Shown here: positions 44,400-52,465 of the stretch, piece by piece | Layout: every line of letters begins with the position of its first letter | Position numbering within the stretch: the first letter of the stretch is position 1 | Assembly (NCBI GenBank): GCA_016714795.1 | Contig: JADKCA010000003.1 | Coordinates: 62,001-126,000, forward strand | Origin: Sphingomonadales bacterium | GTDB lineage: Bacteria > Pseudomonadota > Alphaproteobacteria > Sphingomonadales > Sphingomonadaceae | Length of the DNA stretch: 64,000 nt | Direction of reading: 5' to 3' | Made by a program: the position numbers and the translations under genes | The notes under the pieces: model-generated | Database searches by the model: none | Told to the model about the DNA's origin: nothing | The model's input: only the letters and a program-made list of their open reading frames with translations

Positions 44400-46145
44400 T
44401 CAGCAATAGGAATTGGTGCGAGGACAGGCCGTGGTAGAGCCGGACAGATAGTTGATCCGCTGGTTCCAGTTGGAATTGTCGATGATCGAGGACACGCTCG
44501 GGCCGGAATAGGCAGGCGTGTAGGATGTTGAACCGACCCACGCGCTATGGCTGGTCCAGCTGCTGCTCCAGTCCTGCTGGCGACGTTTGGCCGCCTCTGC
44601 CATTTCCTGCGCGCGGCGTTCATTGGCTTCGCGCACGGGTTGCAGCTTCATCGACCGCAAGATGGCATCGGCCTTGGCGTCGCCCATGGTTGCGGCAATC
44701 GCCATGAAATTTTCGCCTTTGGGGCGATCGAGCGGGACTCCGTCCCCATACCAATAGGCCATGCCCAGCCACACGGCCGCATCGACATGACCAACCTTGG
44801 CCGCATTTTCAAACAGGATCAGCGCGTCATCCTTGCGCGGCACATCGAAAACGCCGGGCAGACCGTAATAAAGCCAGCCGCCCAGCAGCCAGTCTGCATT
44901 CTCATGCCCCTCCTCCATCAGGCGAATGACAGTCTTGACGCCTTCCGTCTTGCGACCGGCATCCACCAATGCGTTCGCCTGCTTCAACTGCTCATGCACG
45001 GACAATGAGGGATCAACCGGAAACCAGCCTGACGGTACTGAGGGGTAGCGCGTCTTGAGAGACTCGAGCGCCCTGCACTGCGATTGGCCACCCATGGTGC
45101 AGCCCTTCTTCATCAGCAGATAGCCGACGCCAACATCCTGCTTCACCGTCCATCCAGTGACATAGCTGCCTGCCAGACTGCCGCAGCCCTGCGCCAAGCC
45201 CAGATCGCACGCCCGGCGATAATAATAGACAGCCTCCAGCGGAGTCACCCGACTGCCTGCACGCTTCTGGTAACCGAGATCACCCAGATGGTTGCAGGCG
45301 TCGGCGTCACCGCGTTTGCAAGCGGCGCTGAGGAACTGCTCGCCCTTGTCCACAGAGGCCGCATCGCCGGCGGACAAATAGGCCCCATGGAGTGCGCAAA
45401 CCCGCAGACGGTCTCCCTGTGCTTCAGTGCAGCCGGTGCGGGCGTATGATGCCGCGCGGCCCATATCCTTGGTTGTTCCGCGTCCTACGGAAGAAGCTTC
45501 TGAAAGGCCCAGACAGCCCCAGGCCCTCTTCGCCGAACAGCCCTGCTCAAACAGGCGGACGGCGGAAGGCCAGTCTCCGGCCTGTTTTGACGCCATGAGG
45601 CCAACCGCGCGCACCCGGCACGCCTCATCGCCGCCCGCTGCACAGCTCTGGTCCAGCGCGCTGTTGGCCTGCTGGCGCTGCTCCGTGGTCGTGGCGCTTC
45701 CGGCAAGCGCTGCCGCCTTGAACCCGCACGACGCCTGATCTTTCAACTGATCGCACCCGCGCGCCGCCAATTGCCCCGCCAGCGCCGCATTGGTGAAGCC
45801 GGTGCTGCCTGAAGACAGCATCTGCGAGGCCTTGGCGCAACTCGGGCCGTGCCCCTTCTCGCACGCCATCTTGTAATAGCCCATGGCCGCGCGCGGCACG
45901 GCATCCAGATCGCCAAGCCCGATTTCCAGCGCTTCCGCAAGCTGGCGGCAGGCCGCCGCTTTGCCCTTGAAGCAATCCCGGTCCCAATCAACCGCGACGC
46001 CGTAAAGCTGGAACGGATACATGGCGGGGCCGCCATAGCTGACATAGCCATCTTTGCGGCCGTCATTGGCAGATGGAACCTTGCTGGCCGCCACCAGCAT
46101 GATCGGCAGCAGGAGAAGCGCCGCGATGCGGGCAATGCGCGTCAT
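44400..46145 (-). CDS. Cysteine-paired Sel1-repeat (Hcp-like) exported protein
   Basis: A 581-residue exported protein: signal peptide (MTRIARIAALLLLPIMLVAAS), then many Sel1-type helical pairs. Most carry two cysteines with the spacing of Hcp-like repeats ('CFKGKAAACRQLAEALE', 'ACEKGHGPSCAKASQML', 'SCAAGGDEACRVRAVGLM', 'ACKRGDADACNHLGDLG', 'ACDLGLAQGCGSLAGSY'), so each unit is probably locked by a disulfide in the periplasm. Later repeats (about 400-520) lack cysteines; the tail is Ser/Tyr/Trp-rich. ATG at 46145 after GAGGG; ATG at 46160 is possible. Function unknown, presumably protein binding. Confidence 0.85.
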   Translation of the reverse strand: MTRIARIAALLLLPIMLVAASKVPSANDGRKDGYVSYGGPAMYPFQLYGVAVDWDRDCFKGKAAACRQLAEALEIGLGDLDAVPRAAMGYYKMACEKGHGPSCAKASQMLSSGSTGFTNAALAGQLAARGCDQLKDQASCGFKAAALAGSATTTEQRQQANSALDQSCAAGGDEACRVRAVGLMASKQAGDWPSAVRLFEQGCSAKRAWGCLGLSEASSVGRGTTKDMGRAASYARTGCTEAQGDRLRVCALHGAYLSAGDAASVDKGEQFLSAACKRGDADACNHLGDLGYQKRAGSRVTPLEAVYYYRRACDLGLAQGCGSLAGSYVTGWTVKQDVGVGYLLMKKGCTMGGQSQCRALESLKTRYPSVPSGWFPVDPSLSVHEQLKQANALVDAGRKTEGVKTVIRLMEEGHENADWLLGGWLYYGLPGVFDVPRKDDALILFENAAKVGHVDAAVWLGMAYWYGDGVPLDRPKGENFMAIAATMGDAKADAILRSMKLQPVREANERRAQEMAEAAKRRQQDWSSSWTSHSAWVGSTSYTPAYSGPSVSSIIDNSNWNQRINYLSGSTTACPRTNSYC

Positions 46146-46263
46146 GTTTTCCCTCGACATTTCCTCGACTTGCAGGTGCAGTATGGCTTTCATTCCTGCG
46201 CGCGCATTGGATGTTTTTGACTCCCCCCTCGCCAAAACAGAACAAAGCCCATAACGGGACGGC

Positions 46264-47589
46264 ATGACCCATGATGTGCATATTGTTGGCGGCGGACTCG
46301 CCGGATCGGAAGCGGCGTGGCAACTGGCCGAAGCGGGCTATCGCGTGCGCCTGTCTGAAATGCGCGGCGTGGAAGGCACGCCTGCACACAAGACCGATCA
46401 TCTGGCCGAACTGGTCTGTTCCAACAGCTTCCGTTCTGACGATGCGACAAGCAATGCAGTGGGCGTGCTCCATGCCGAAATGCGCGCGCTCAATTCGCTG
46501 ATCATGCGTTGTGCGGACACGCACCGCGTACCTGCCGGAACCGCGCTGGCCGTGGATCGGGACGGCTATTCGGCAGCGGTGACGCACGCCATTGCCACCC
46601 ACCCCAACATCGCGCTGGTGCGCGAGCGGGTGGACGGCTTTCCCGAAGGCCCCGCCATTATCGCCACTGGCCCGCTGACCGCAGCACCGCTCGCCGCGCA
46701 CATCGCCGAACAGACCGGAGAGACGGCGCTGGCCTTTTTCGACGCGCTTGCCCCCATCGTCTATCATGAGAGCGTGAACATGGATGTGGCGTGGATGGCA
46801 AGCCGCTGGGACAAGGGCGAGACCAAGGATTATATCAACTGCCCGATGGACAAGGACCAGTATCAGGCCTTCGTTCAGGGGCTGCTCGACGGCGAAAAGA
46901 CCGAGTTTCGCGAATGGGAGGCGGATACGCCCTATTTTGACGGCTGTATGCCGATTGAAGTCATGGCGTCACGCGGGCCGGAAACGCTGCGCCACGGCCC
47001 GATGAAGCCGATGGGGCTCGATAATCCCCGCACCGGACGCTGGCCCTATGCTGTGGTGCAATTGCGTCAGGACAATGCGCTGGGTACGCTGTGGAACATT
47101 GTCGGCTTCCAGACCAAACTCAAGCATGCCGAACAGGTGCGGCTGTTCCGCACCATTCCGGGGCTGGAGAATGCGGAGTTCGCGCGGCTGGGCGGGCTGC
47201 ATCGCAACACCTTCATCAAATCGCCGATCCTGCTGGATGAAAGCCTGCGACTGAAATCTGCGCCGCAAATCCGCTTTGCCGGGCAAATGACCGGCTGTGA
47301 GGGCTATATCGAAAGTGCGGCCATCGGCCTGCTGGCGGGCCGCTTCTGGGCGGCGGAACTGCGGGGGCAGACACTGCCGCCCCCCCCGATCACAACCGGC
47401 ATGGGTGCGCTGCTCCACCATATTACGGGCGGGGCTGATGCGGAGAGCTTTCAGCCGATGAACGTCAATTTCGGGCTTTTTCCGCCGGTCAATGATCCCA
47501 AGGTAAAGGGTAAGGCCAATCGCAAGGCCGCCCATGCAGCCCGCGCGGCGGAGGCCATGGCAGACTGGATCGGCAGCCTGCCCGCCTGA
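46264..47589 (+). CDS. trmFO: tRNA (uracil-54-C5) methyltransferase, folate-dependent
   Basis: A 441-residue TrmFO (Gid family), which uses methylenetetrahydrofolate and FAD to make m5U54 in tRNA. The FAD motif is 'VHIVGGGLAGSEAAWQLA' at the N-terminus; 'ELVCSNSFRSDDATSNAVGVLHAEMR' and 'GLHRNTFIKSP' are family signatures. Start at 46264, 118 bp from the divergent Sel1 gene start. Length is normal. Confidence 0.96.
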   Translation: MTHDVHIVGGGLAGSEAAWQLAEAGYRVRLSEMRGVEGTPAHKTDHLAELVCSNSFRSDDATSNAVGVLHAEMRALNSLIMRCADTHRVPAGTALAVDRDGYSAAVTHAIATHPNIALVRERVDGFPEGPAIIATGPLTAAPLAAHIAEQTGETALAFFDALAPIVYHESVNMDVAWMASRWDKGETKDYINCPMDKDQYQAFVQGLLDGEKTEFREWEADTPYFDGCMPIEVMASRGPETLRHGPMKPMGLDNPRTGRWPYAVVQLRQDNALGTLWNIVGFQTKLKHAEQVRLFRTIPGLENAEFARLGGLHRNTFIKSPILLDESLRLKSAPQIRFAGQMTGCEGYIESAAIGLLAGRFWAAELRGQTLPPPPITTGMGALLHHITGGADAESFQPMNVNFGLFPPVNDPKVKGKANRKAAHAARAAEAMADWIGSLPA

Positions 47590-48180
47590 TCAGTCCGGGA
47601 TGATCGCCGGACGCGGCGGCGGTGGCGCGGCGGTGGACGCGGTTTGAGACGCCTCTGGCTGGGCCGTGACAATGCCCTGAACCGGTACCGGATCGCCGGT
47701 CTCGGCGGGCCGATTGCTCCGCGCGTCTTCCACCATGGCTCGCCCTGCCTTGCGGCCTTCATTGGATGACCCGGTGATGTCTGCCGTCACGCCAAAGCCC
47801 AGAATGCCTGTCGTCACCGGCAGGATCAGCTTGGCATGAACGTTCACCGCCACCCGGCGCGCTCCATCCACCTTGCCGTCCAGAACGGAAACCGTTTCCA
47901 GCCGGGCAAGGCGTGCCGTTCCCGCAGACAGCGCGCTGAACGCCTCCTTTTGCGGATCGAGCCCGCGCTTTCGGGCGTCAAATGCGGCCATCGCCGCTGC
48001 ATTGGCCGATGTTTGCATGATCTTGCGCGCGCTGTAATATTGCGCGCCGTCAATCGAAACTGCCGCAACAATCAGCAAAAGCGGTATGATGACCGACGCG
48101 GTATATGCCAGATAGCCGCGCTCGCACCGAGCGAGAGCGCGTCCGTAAAACACCCATCCATGCAGAGTCCGCGAGAGCAT
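47590..48180 (-). CDS. Tad-domain (TadG N-terminal type) protein
   Basis: A 196-residue protein. Residues about 18-70 ('RCERGYLAYTASVIIPLLLIVAAVSIDGAQYYSARKIMQTSANAAAMAA') match the pseudopilin-like Tad/TadG N-terminus: one membrane helix with a leading basic stretch and the DxxxxYxxxxxLQxxxDAAALA-like register. The rest is a beta-rich region and a Pro/Thr/Ala-rich tail. No vWA domain. It is transcribed away from the larger Tad modules at 48.9 kb and ends 1 bp after the convergent trmFO stop. Confidence 0.75.
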   Translation of the reverse strand: MLSRTLHGWVFYGRALARCERGYLAYTASVIIPLLLIVAAVSIDGAQYYSARKIMQTSANAAAMAAFDARKRGLDPQKEAFSALSAGTARLARLETVSVLDGKVDGARRVAVNVHAKLILPVTTGILGFGVTADITGSSNEGRKAGRAMVEDARSNRPAETGDPVPVQGIVTAQPEASQTASTAAPPPPRPAIIPD

Positions 48181-48214
48181 GGCATCGGGTTAAGCCACGG
48201 AATTGAATTTCCGG

Positions 48215-48721
48215 TTAAGCGCCCGGCTCCTCTTCATCCGGCGCGTCCGGCACCGGCTTGGCCTGGGGGCTGCATTCGCATTTCGGTTTCGCCTTGCGCA
48301 CGACGCGGGTGGTCGAGAATTCGGTGGTGTCCAGGGCGCTGTTCGCATTCTTGTCTGCCGCCTTGAATTTGGCCGCCGCCTTGACTGCATATTCCTCAAA
48401 ATCGAGTCGCCCGTCCCCGTTCAGATCAAGGCGCGCAAAGGCCTTTTGGCGAGAGGAGAGGTATTCGGCGCGATCGACGCGACCATTTCTGTCCCGGTCA
48501 TAGCGATTGAAGCGCTTTTGCTCGCGCGACAGATCCGAAGCGCGCGGGGGTTCCGGCAGCGCGCCAAAGCTCATGGGAGACGCAAGGCCGTCGCCCTGCA
48601 TCCCGGGCACCGACGCCACTGCGCCGGGGCCAGCAAAGACCTTGCCCAGCATCAAGCCCGCGAAGACGAGCAACAACCCCGCACCGGCACCAACCAGATA
48701 CCTCCACACACGCACCTCCAT
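48215..48721 (-). CDS. Membrane-anchored EF-hand protein
   Basis: A 168-residue protein with an N-terminal hydrophobic anchor or signal (residues 8-28). Three EF-hand loops: 'DRDRNGRVDRAEY', 'DLNGDGRLDFEEY' and a weaker 'DKNANSALDTTEF'. The C-terminal tail has the pair 'KCEC' and an acidic end. It is likely a periplasmic calcium-binding protein. Start at 48721 (MEVRVWRY) rather than the ATG four codons upstream is a guess. It is 34 bp upstream of the Tad-domain gene on the same strand, so the two may be an operon. Confidence 0.85.
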   Translation of the reverse strand: MEVRVWRYLVGAGAGLLLVFAGLMLGKVFAGPGAVASVPGMQGDGLASPMSFGALPEPPRASDLSREQKRFNRYDRDRNGRVDRAEYLSSRQKAFARLDLNGDGRLDFEEYAVKAAAKFKAADKNANSALDTTEFSTTRVVRKAKPKCECSPQAKPVPDAPDEEEPGA

Positions 48722-48906
48722 GCTTGGCAGCACAGTCTATCAGAAATGACGCATTCCTACAATTGAGCAATGCGTGGTTCCACGCTCTGTGTGGTTAGCC
48801 GGCCATTAACCACCCGGCTTAAGTTGCAGGTAGCCACGACGCGTTAGGCAGAGGTCGAGAAGTGTGTGGATTTTGCGTCCACCGCCAAGAAAGTGGTTGT
48901 TAGGCA

Positions 48907-51009
48907 ATGCAACAGGCAAGCGAAAAAAGCACAGGTTTTTCAAGGGCTCGCGGTATTCTTCGCGCCTTGCGGAATGATGTGCGTGGCAATGCCATGATTC
49001 TCACTGCTGCGGCCATCATCCCCATTGCGGGCCTGATCGGCGGCGGCGTTGACGTGGCGCGCATCTATGCCGTCAAGACGCGCCTTCAACACGCGTGCGA
49101 CGCTGGCGCGCTGGCTACGCGGCGTTCGATGACGGGCGCATCGCCCACCACATCGAACATTGCCGAGGGCAACAAATATTTCGACTTCAACTTCAACGAC
49201 GGCCTGTTCGGCGTTGATCGCGATACGGTGTCACGCGACTTTGCGGCTGGTGCAACTTCCGGATCGATCGAGGGCGCAGCGTCTGCCGATGTCGATTTCA
49301 CCGTGATGAGAATTTTCGACATGGATTCGCTGACGCTCGACGTGGAGTGCACGGCAACGGTCAGCGTGCCCAATACGGACGTGATGTTCGTGCTCGACGT
49401 GACCGGCTCCATGTCCAGCACCCCGTCTGGAGACACCATGTCCAAGCTGGCAGGCCTGAAGGTCGCCACCAAGGACTTCTTCACCGAACTGGGCGCGGGC
49501 ACCGGGTCTGGCGCGGGGCGCATCCGCTATGGCTTTGTCCCCTATTCGGGCACGGTCAATGTCGGCGGCATCCTGAAAAGCATGGGCGGCAACTACATGC
49601 TGGGCATGACGCCCGGCGATGTGGTCAATTATCCGACGCGGACGCCGGTGACCGGCCTTGAATGGTATGTCAGCGGCTATGGCACCGAATCGGGCCATTC
49701 ATATGGCGCTCCGTCAGACAGCTCAAAAAGCTTCGGCAGCTGGACCAACTATGGCTCGTCCGGCACGACAACTATATCCGGAACCGCCTACACCAACCGT
49801 TTCACCCCCATAACTAGCGCAGCCTGTGCGGCCAAGCCCTACCCGGCCCCCACCGACGCCGCTTCGGGCGGGGCCACTGGCCCGACCTACTTGTCCACCA
49901 ACACGCCAGTTTATCCGGCGGCGACGCAAACCAAGAATTACCGGACGACACAGAACTTCAATCGCACAGAATATGGTTATGTTTGGAGCTCCACGAGCGG
50001 CGGGCGTTGCCAGTTCCGTCGCCGCACCACCTCGTCTGTATTCACGCGCACGACACCGTCCACCACCACCCAGCCCATCACCTGGTCGTCTCGCGACGTC
50101 TTGACCGGCTGGAACTATGGTCTGGCAGATGTGGGCGTGTACAACATCGTCCAGAGCAATTCGGCAGCCAATCCGGGCTATTGGAGCGGTACACTCGCTG
50201 CAGGCATGAGCAATGATACGACCTATGCCTCGCCAACTGCCACGGTGAACTGGACGGGCTGCATCGAAGAGCCGATGGGCGTCAACACCATCACGGCCGC
50301 ACGGACCGATCTGTCGATCCCGGCCACTGCCTATGACATGCAGATTGATATGAAGCCCAACACGGCAGGCCAGAAATGGCGGCCCTTTGTGCCGGGCTTC
50401 CAATATGTCAATTATGGCAGCTATACCGATTGGATGGAGGACGCCGCGTCCGGCAATGACACGGCGGCCTGCCCGACCGCCGCTTCCACGTTGCAAAGCT
50501 ATTACGGCCGCACGGCGGATTTCAACACCTATGTCGATTCGCTTGCCGCGCGCGGCTATACCTATCACGACATCGGTCTGATCTGGGGTGCGCGCCTGCT
50601 CTCTGCGGACGGCATTCGCGATACGGACAATGCGGACAGTTCCGCTCCAGGCGGATTCCAGATCAGTCGCCACATGGTGTTCATGACGGATGGTGCCATG
50701 ACAGCGCCGCCAACGAACAGTTCGGCATGGGGAATGACCGTCATGCAGGGTCGCGACGGCCAGACGAGCGATTCGCAAACCACGTTGAACGGCAACCACG
50801 ACAAGCGCACGCAGATGCTGTGCGAAGCGGCCAAGGCGAAAGGCTTTACAGTGTGGGTGATCGGCTTCGGCATCCCCTCGCTTGGATCGACGCTGACCAA
50901 CTGCGCGACCGACGCGGAACATGCGGCGCTCGCCAGCAACTCGACCGAGCTCAAGGCCAAATTCCAGGCCATTGCCGAAACCATCGGCGGTTTGAGGCTC
51001 TCGCAATGA
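48907..51009 (+). CDS. TadG-like protein with vWA domain, module 1
   Basis: A 700-residue protein. Residues about 22-75 form the Tad N-terminus with one membrane helix ('RGNAMILTAAAIIPIAGLIGGGVDVARIYAVKTRLQHACDAGALA'). From 156 it has a von Willebrand A domain: the MIDAS opening D164-x-T-G-S168 ('VLDVTGSMS'), split by an insertion of about 350 Ser/Thr/Tyr-rich residues, and closed by 'HMVFMTDGAM' and 'FTVWVIGFGIP'. In Tad systems TadG is associated with the Flp pilus machinery at the envelope. Its stop overlaps the next start as ATGA. Homologous to the gene at 52466. Confidence 0.88.
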   Translation: MQQASEKSTGFSRARGILRALRNDVRGNAMILTAAAIIPIAGLIGGGVDVARIYAVKTRLQHACDAGALATRRSMTGASPTTSNIAEGNKYFDFNFNDGLFGVDRDTVSRDFAAGATSGSIEGAASADVDFTVMRIFDMDSLTLDVECTATVSVPNTDVMFVLDVTGSMSSTPSGDTMSKLAGLKVATKDFFTELGAGTGSGAGRIRYGFVPYSGTVNVGGILKSMGGNYMLGMTPGDVVNYPTRTPVTGLEWYVSGYGTESGHSYGAPSDSSKSFGSWTNYGSSGTTTISGTAYTNRFTPITSAACAAKPYPAPTDAASGGATGPTYLSTNTPVYPAATQTKNYRTTQNFNRTEYGYVWSSTSGGRCQFRRRTTSSVFTRTTPSTTTQPITWSSRDVLTGWNYGLADVGVYNIVQSNSAANPGYWSGTLAAGMSNDTTYASPTATVNWTGCIEEPMGVNTITAARTDLSIPATAYDMQIDMKPNTAGQKWRPFVPGFQYVNYGSYTDWMEDAASGNDTAACPTAASTLQSYYGRTADFNTYVDSLAARGYTYHDIGLIWGARLLSADGIRDTDNADSSAPGGFQISRHMVFMTDGAMTAPPTNSSAWGMTVMQGRDGQTSDSQTTLNGNHDKRTQMLCEAAKAKGFTVWVIGFGIPSLGSTLTNCATDAEHAALASNSTELKAKFQAIAETIGGLRLSQ

Positions 51010-51608
51010 TGCGCGCGCTCCTCAAACGCCTCCGCACGGACAAGCGCGGCATCACCATCCTGGAGTTCGCGCTGATCTCCCCGCTATTCATGATGATCCT
51101 GCTGGGCATCCTGGAACTGGGCTACATGACCTATTTCCGCGGCCTGATGAACGGCGTGATGGAAGAAGCGGCGCGGCGTTCCGCCGTGGGCGGCGTGACG
51201 TCCGGGCAAACCGATGCGTTCATCCGCGCGCGCATTGCCGTGCTGATGCCTGCGGGCAAACGCAGCGACACGCAGGCGCTGGTGATCGAAAAGAAGGCGT
51301 TCAACAACTTCTCCAACGTGAACCAGCCGGAGCGCATCACCTCTGACACGGCCCCCGTGGGAACCTATAATTCCTCGGACTGTTATGAGGACGCCAACAT
51401 TAACGGCCATTATGATATGGCTGGCGGCAGCGCGGGTGTGGGTGGTGCAGATGACATCATCTTCTACACGGTGACGGCACAATTCCCGCATCTCTTCCCG
51501 GTTGCGAACCTGTTTGACACCGATCCCAATCTGAGCATCGAGGTCAACACCGTCATCCGCAACCAGCCCTTTTCACAACAGAACACGCCCCCGGTGAGGT
51601 GCTCATGA
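51006..51608 (+). CDS. TadE-like pseudopilin with calcium-loop motif, module 1
   Basis: A 200-residue TadE-type protein: 'RLRTDKRGITILEFALISPLFMMILLGILELGYM' is the prepilin-like cleavage region (G-I-T-I-L-E) and helix. The C-terminal half contains 'EDANINGHYDMAGG', which fits DxNxNGxxD, and 'IIFYTVTAQFPHLFP' shared with the module 2 protein. The ATG at 51006 overlaps the TadG stop; ATG at 51009 is an alternative. Its stop overlaps the next gene as ATGA, so the three genes are tightly coupled. Confidence 0.87.
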   Translation: MMRALLKRLRTDKRGITILEFALISPLFMMILLGILELGYMTYFRGLMNGVMEEAARRSAVGGVTSGQTDAFIRARIAVLMPAGKRSDTQALVIEKKAFNNFSNVNQPERITSDTAPVGTYNSSDCYEDANINGHYDMAGGSAGVGGADDIIFYTVTAQFPHLFPVANLFDTDPNLSIEVNTVIRNQPFSQQNTPPVRCS

Positions 51609-52288
51609 CCCAGTCCATCACGTCCCGTCTGAACGCCTTTCTGACGCGCGCGCGCGGGCTTGGCCGCTGCACCTCCGGCATTGCCATTGTCGAATTCGCG
51701 CTTTCGCTGCCTTTGCTGGTCGGCACCGGCGTTGGTGGCATTGAAGTCTCGCGCTTTGTCGCCGCCAACATGCAGGTCAGCCAGATCGCGCTGCTGGTGG
51801 CAGACAATGCCGGGCGTGTGCGCGGCTCGATCGACGAATCCGACATTGAGGAAGTGATGATCGGCGCGCGCACCGCTGGCGAAGCCGTTGATTTCGGCCA
51901 TTATGGCCGCGTCATCCTGTCCAGTCTGGAGCCCAACGGCCAGACCGGGGCAAGCGCGGGGCAGATGATCCGCTGGCAGCGCTGCTTCGGCCTCAAGAAC
52001 AAGACCTCCACCTATGGTCTCCAGGGGGATGGCACCACCAATTCCACCATGGCGACCGGCATGGGCCCTTCGGGCAACAAGATCACGGCCGTGTCTGGCT
52101 CCGCCGTGATGTTCGTCGAAGTCTTTTACCAATATGAGCCTCTGGTCATGGGTGATCTGATCAACTCGACCGAGCTGCACTATACCGCCGCTTATACGGT
52201 GCGCGAACGGGCGACGCAGACCCTGTCCAATCTGGGCAACATCTCTGCGGGAAACAAGCGGCTATGCTCTCGCTTTTCAGCGACCTGA
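51605..52288 (+). CDS. TadF-like pseudopilin, module 1
   Basis: A 227-residue protein. 'RCTSGIAIVEFALSLPLLVGTGVGGIEVSRF' is the pseudopilin-like N-terminus (G-I-A-I-V-E). It shares 'GRVILSSLE', 'RWQRCFG', 'GMGPS' and 'SAVMFVEVFYQYEPL' with the protein at 55025. The ATG at 51605 follows GAGG by 6 nt and overlaps the previous stop; a GTG two codons earlier is unlikely. In Tad systems such minor pilins are thought to prime or cap the pilus. Confidence 0.85.
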   Translation: MTQSITSRLNAFLTRARGLGRCTSGIAIVEFALSLPLLVGTGVGGIEVSRFVAANMQVSQIALLVADNAGRVRGSIDESDIEEVMIGARTAGEAVDFGHYGRVILSSLEPNGQTGASAGQMIRWQRCFGLKNKTSTYGLQGDGTTNSTMATGMGPSGNKITAVSGSAVMFVEVFYQYEPLVMGDLINSTELHYTAAYTVRERATQTLSNLGNISAGNKRLCSRFSAT

Positions 52289-52309
52289 ATCGACTCTTCA
52301 AATAGATAC

Positions 52310-52332
52310 TGCAACGATTTCAAATCATTGCA
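52310..52332. promoter_or_regulatory. AT-rich inverted repeat between the two Tad modules
   Basis: TGCAACGATTT (52310-52320) and AAATCATTGCA (52322-52332) form an 11-bp repeat with one mismatch around a single base, in an AT-rich spacer (52289-52465) that stands out from its surroundings. No T-run follows, so an operator or mRNA stem for module 2 is as likely as a terminator for module 1. Confidence 0.45.
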
Positions 52333-52465
52333 AGAATAGATTCATATTCGCATGCCCGAACAAGCCTAATTCTGCATTAACCGGATTGTTTCAGGGCCGC
52401 TTATCCCAATCCTGACATACTGTCCCATGAAGAACCCGATGGTACGGGAACCAGGACGAGTCACC

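Noticed and set aside
48803..48822. TTAACC...GGCTTAA upstream of Tad module 1 as a CtrA site
   Set aside because: The two TTAA halves are 9 bp apart, not the 7 bp of the CtrA consensus; kept only as a curiosity.
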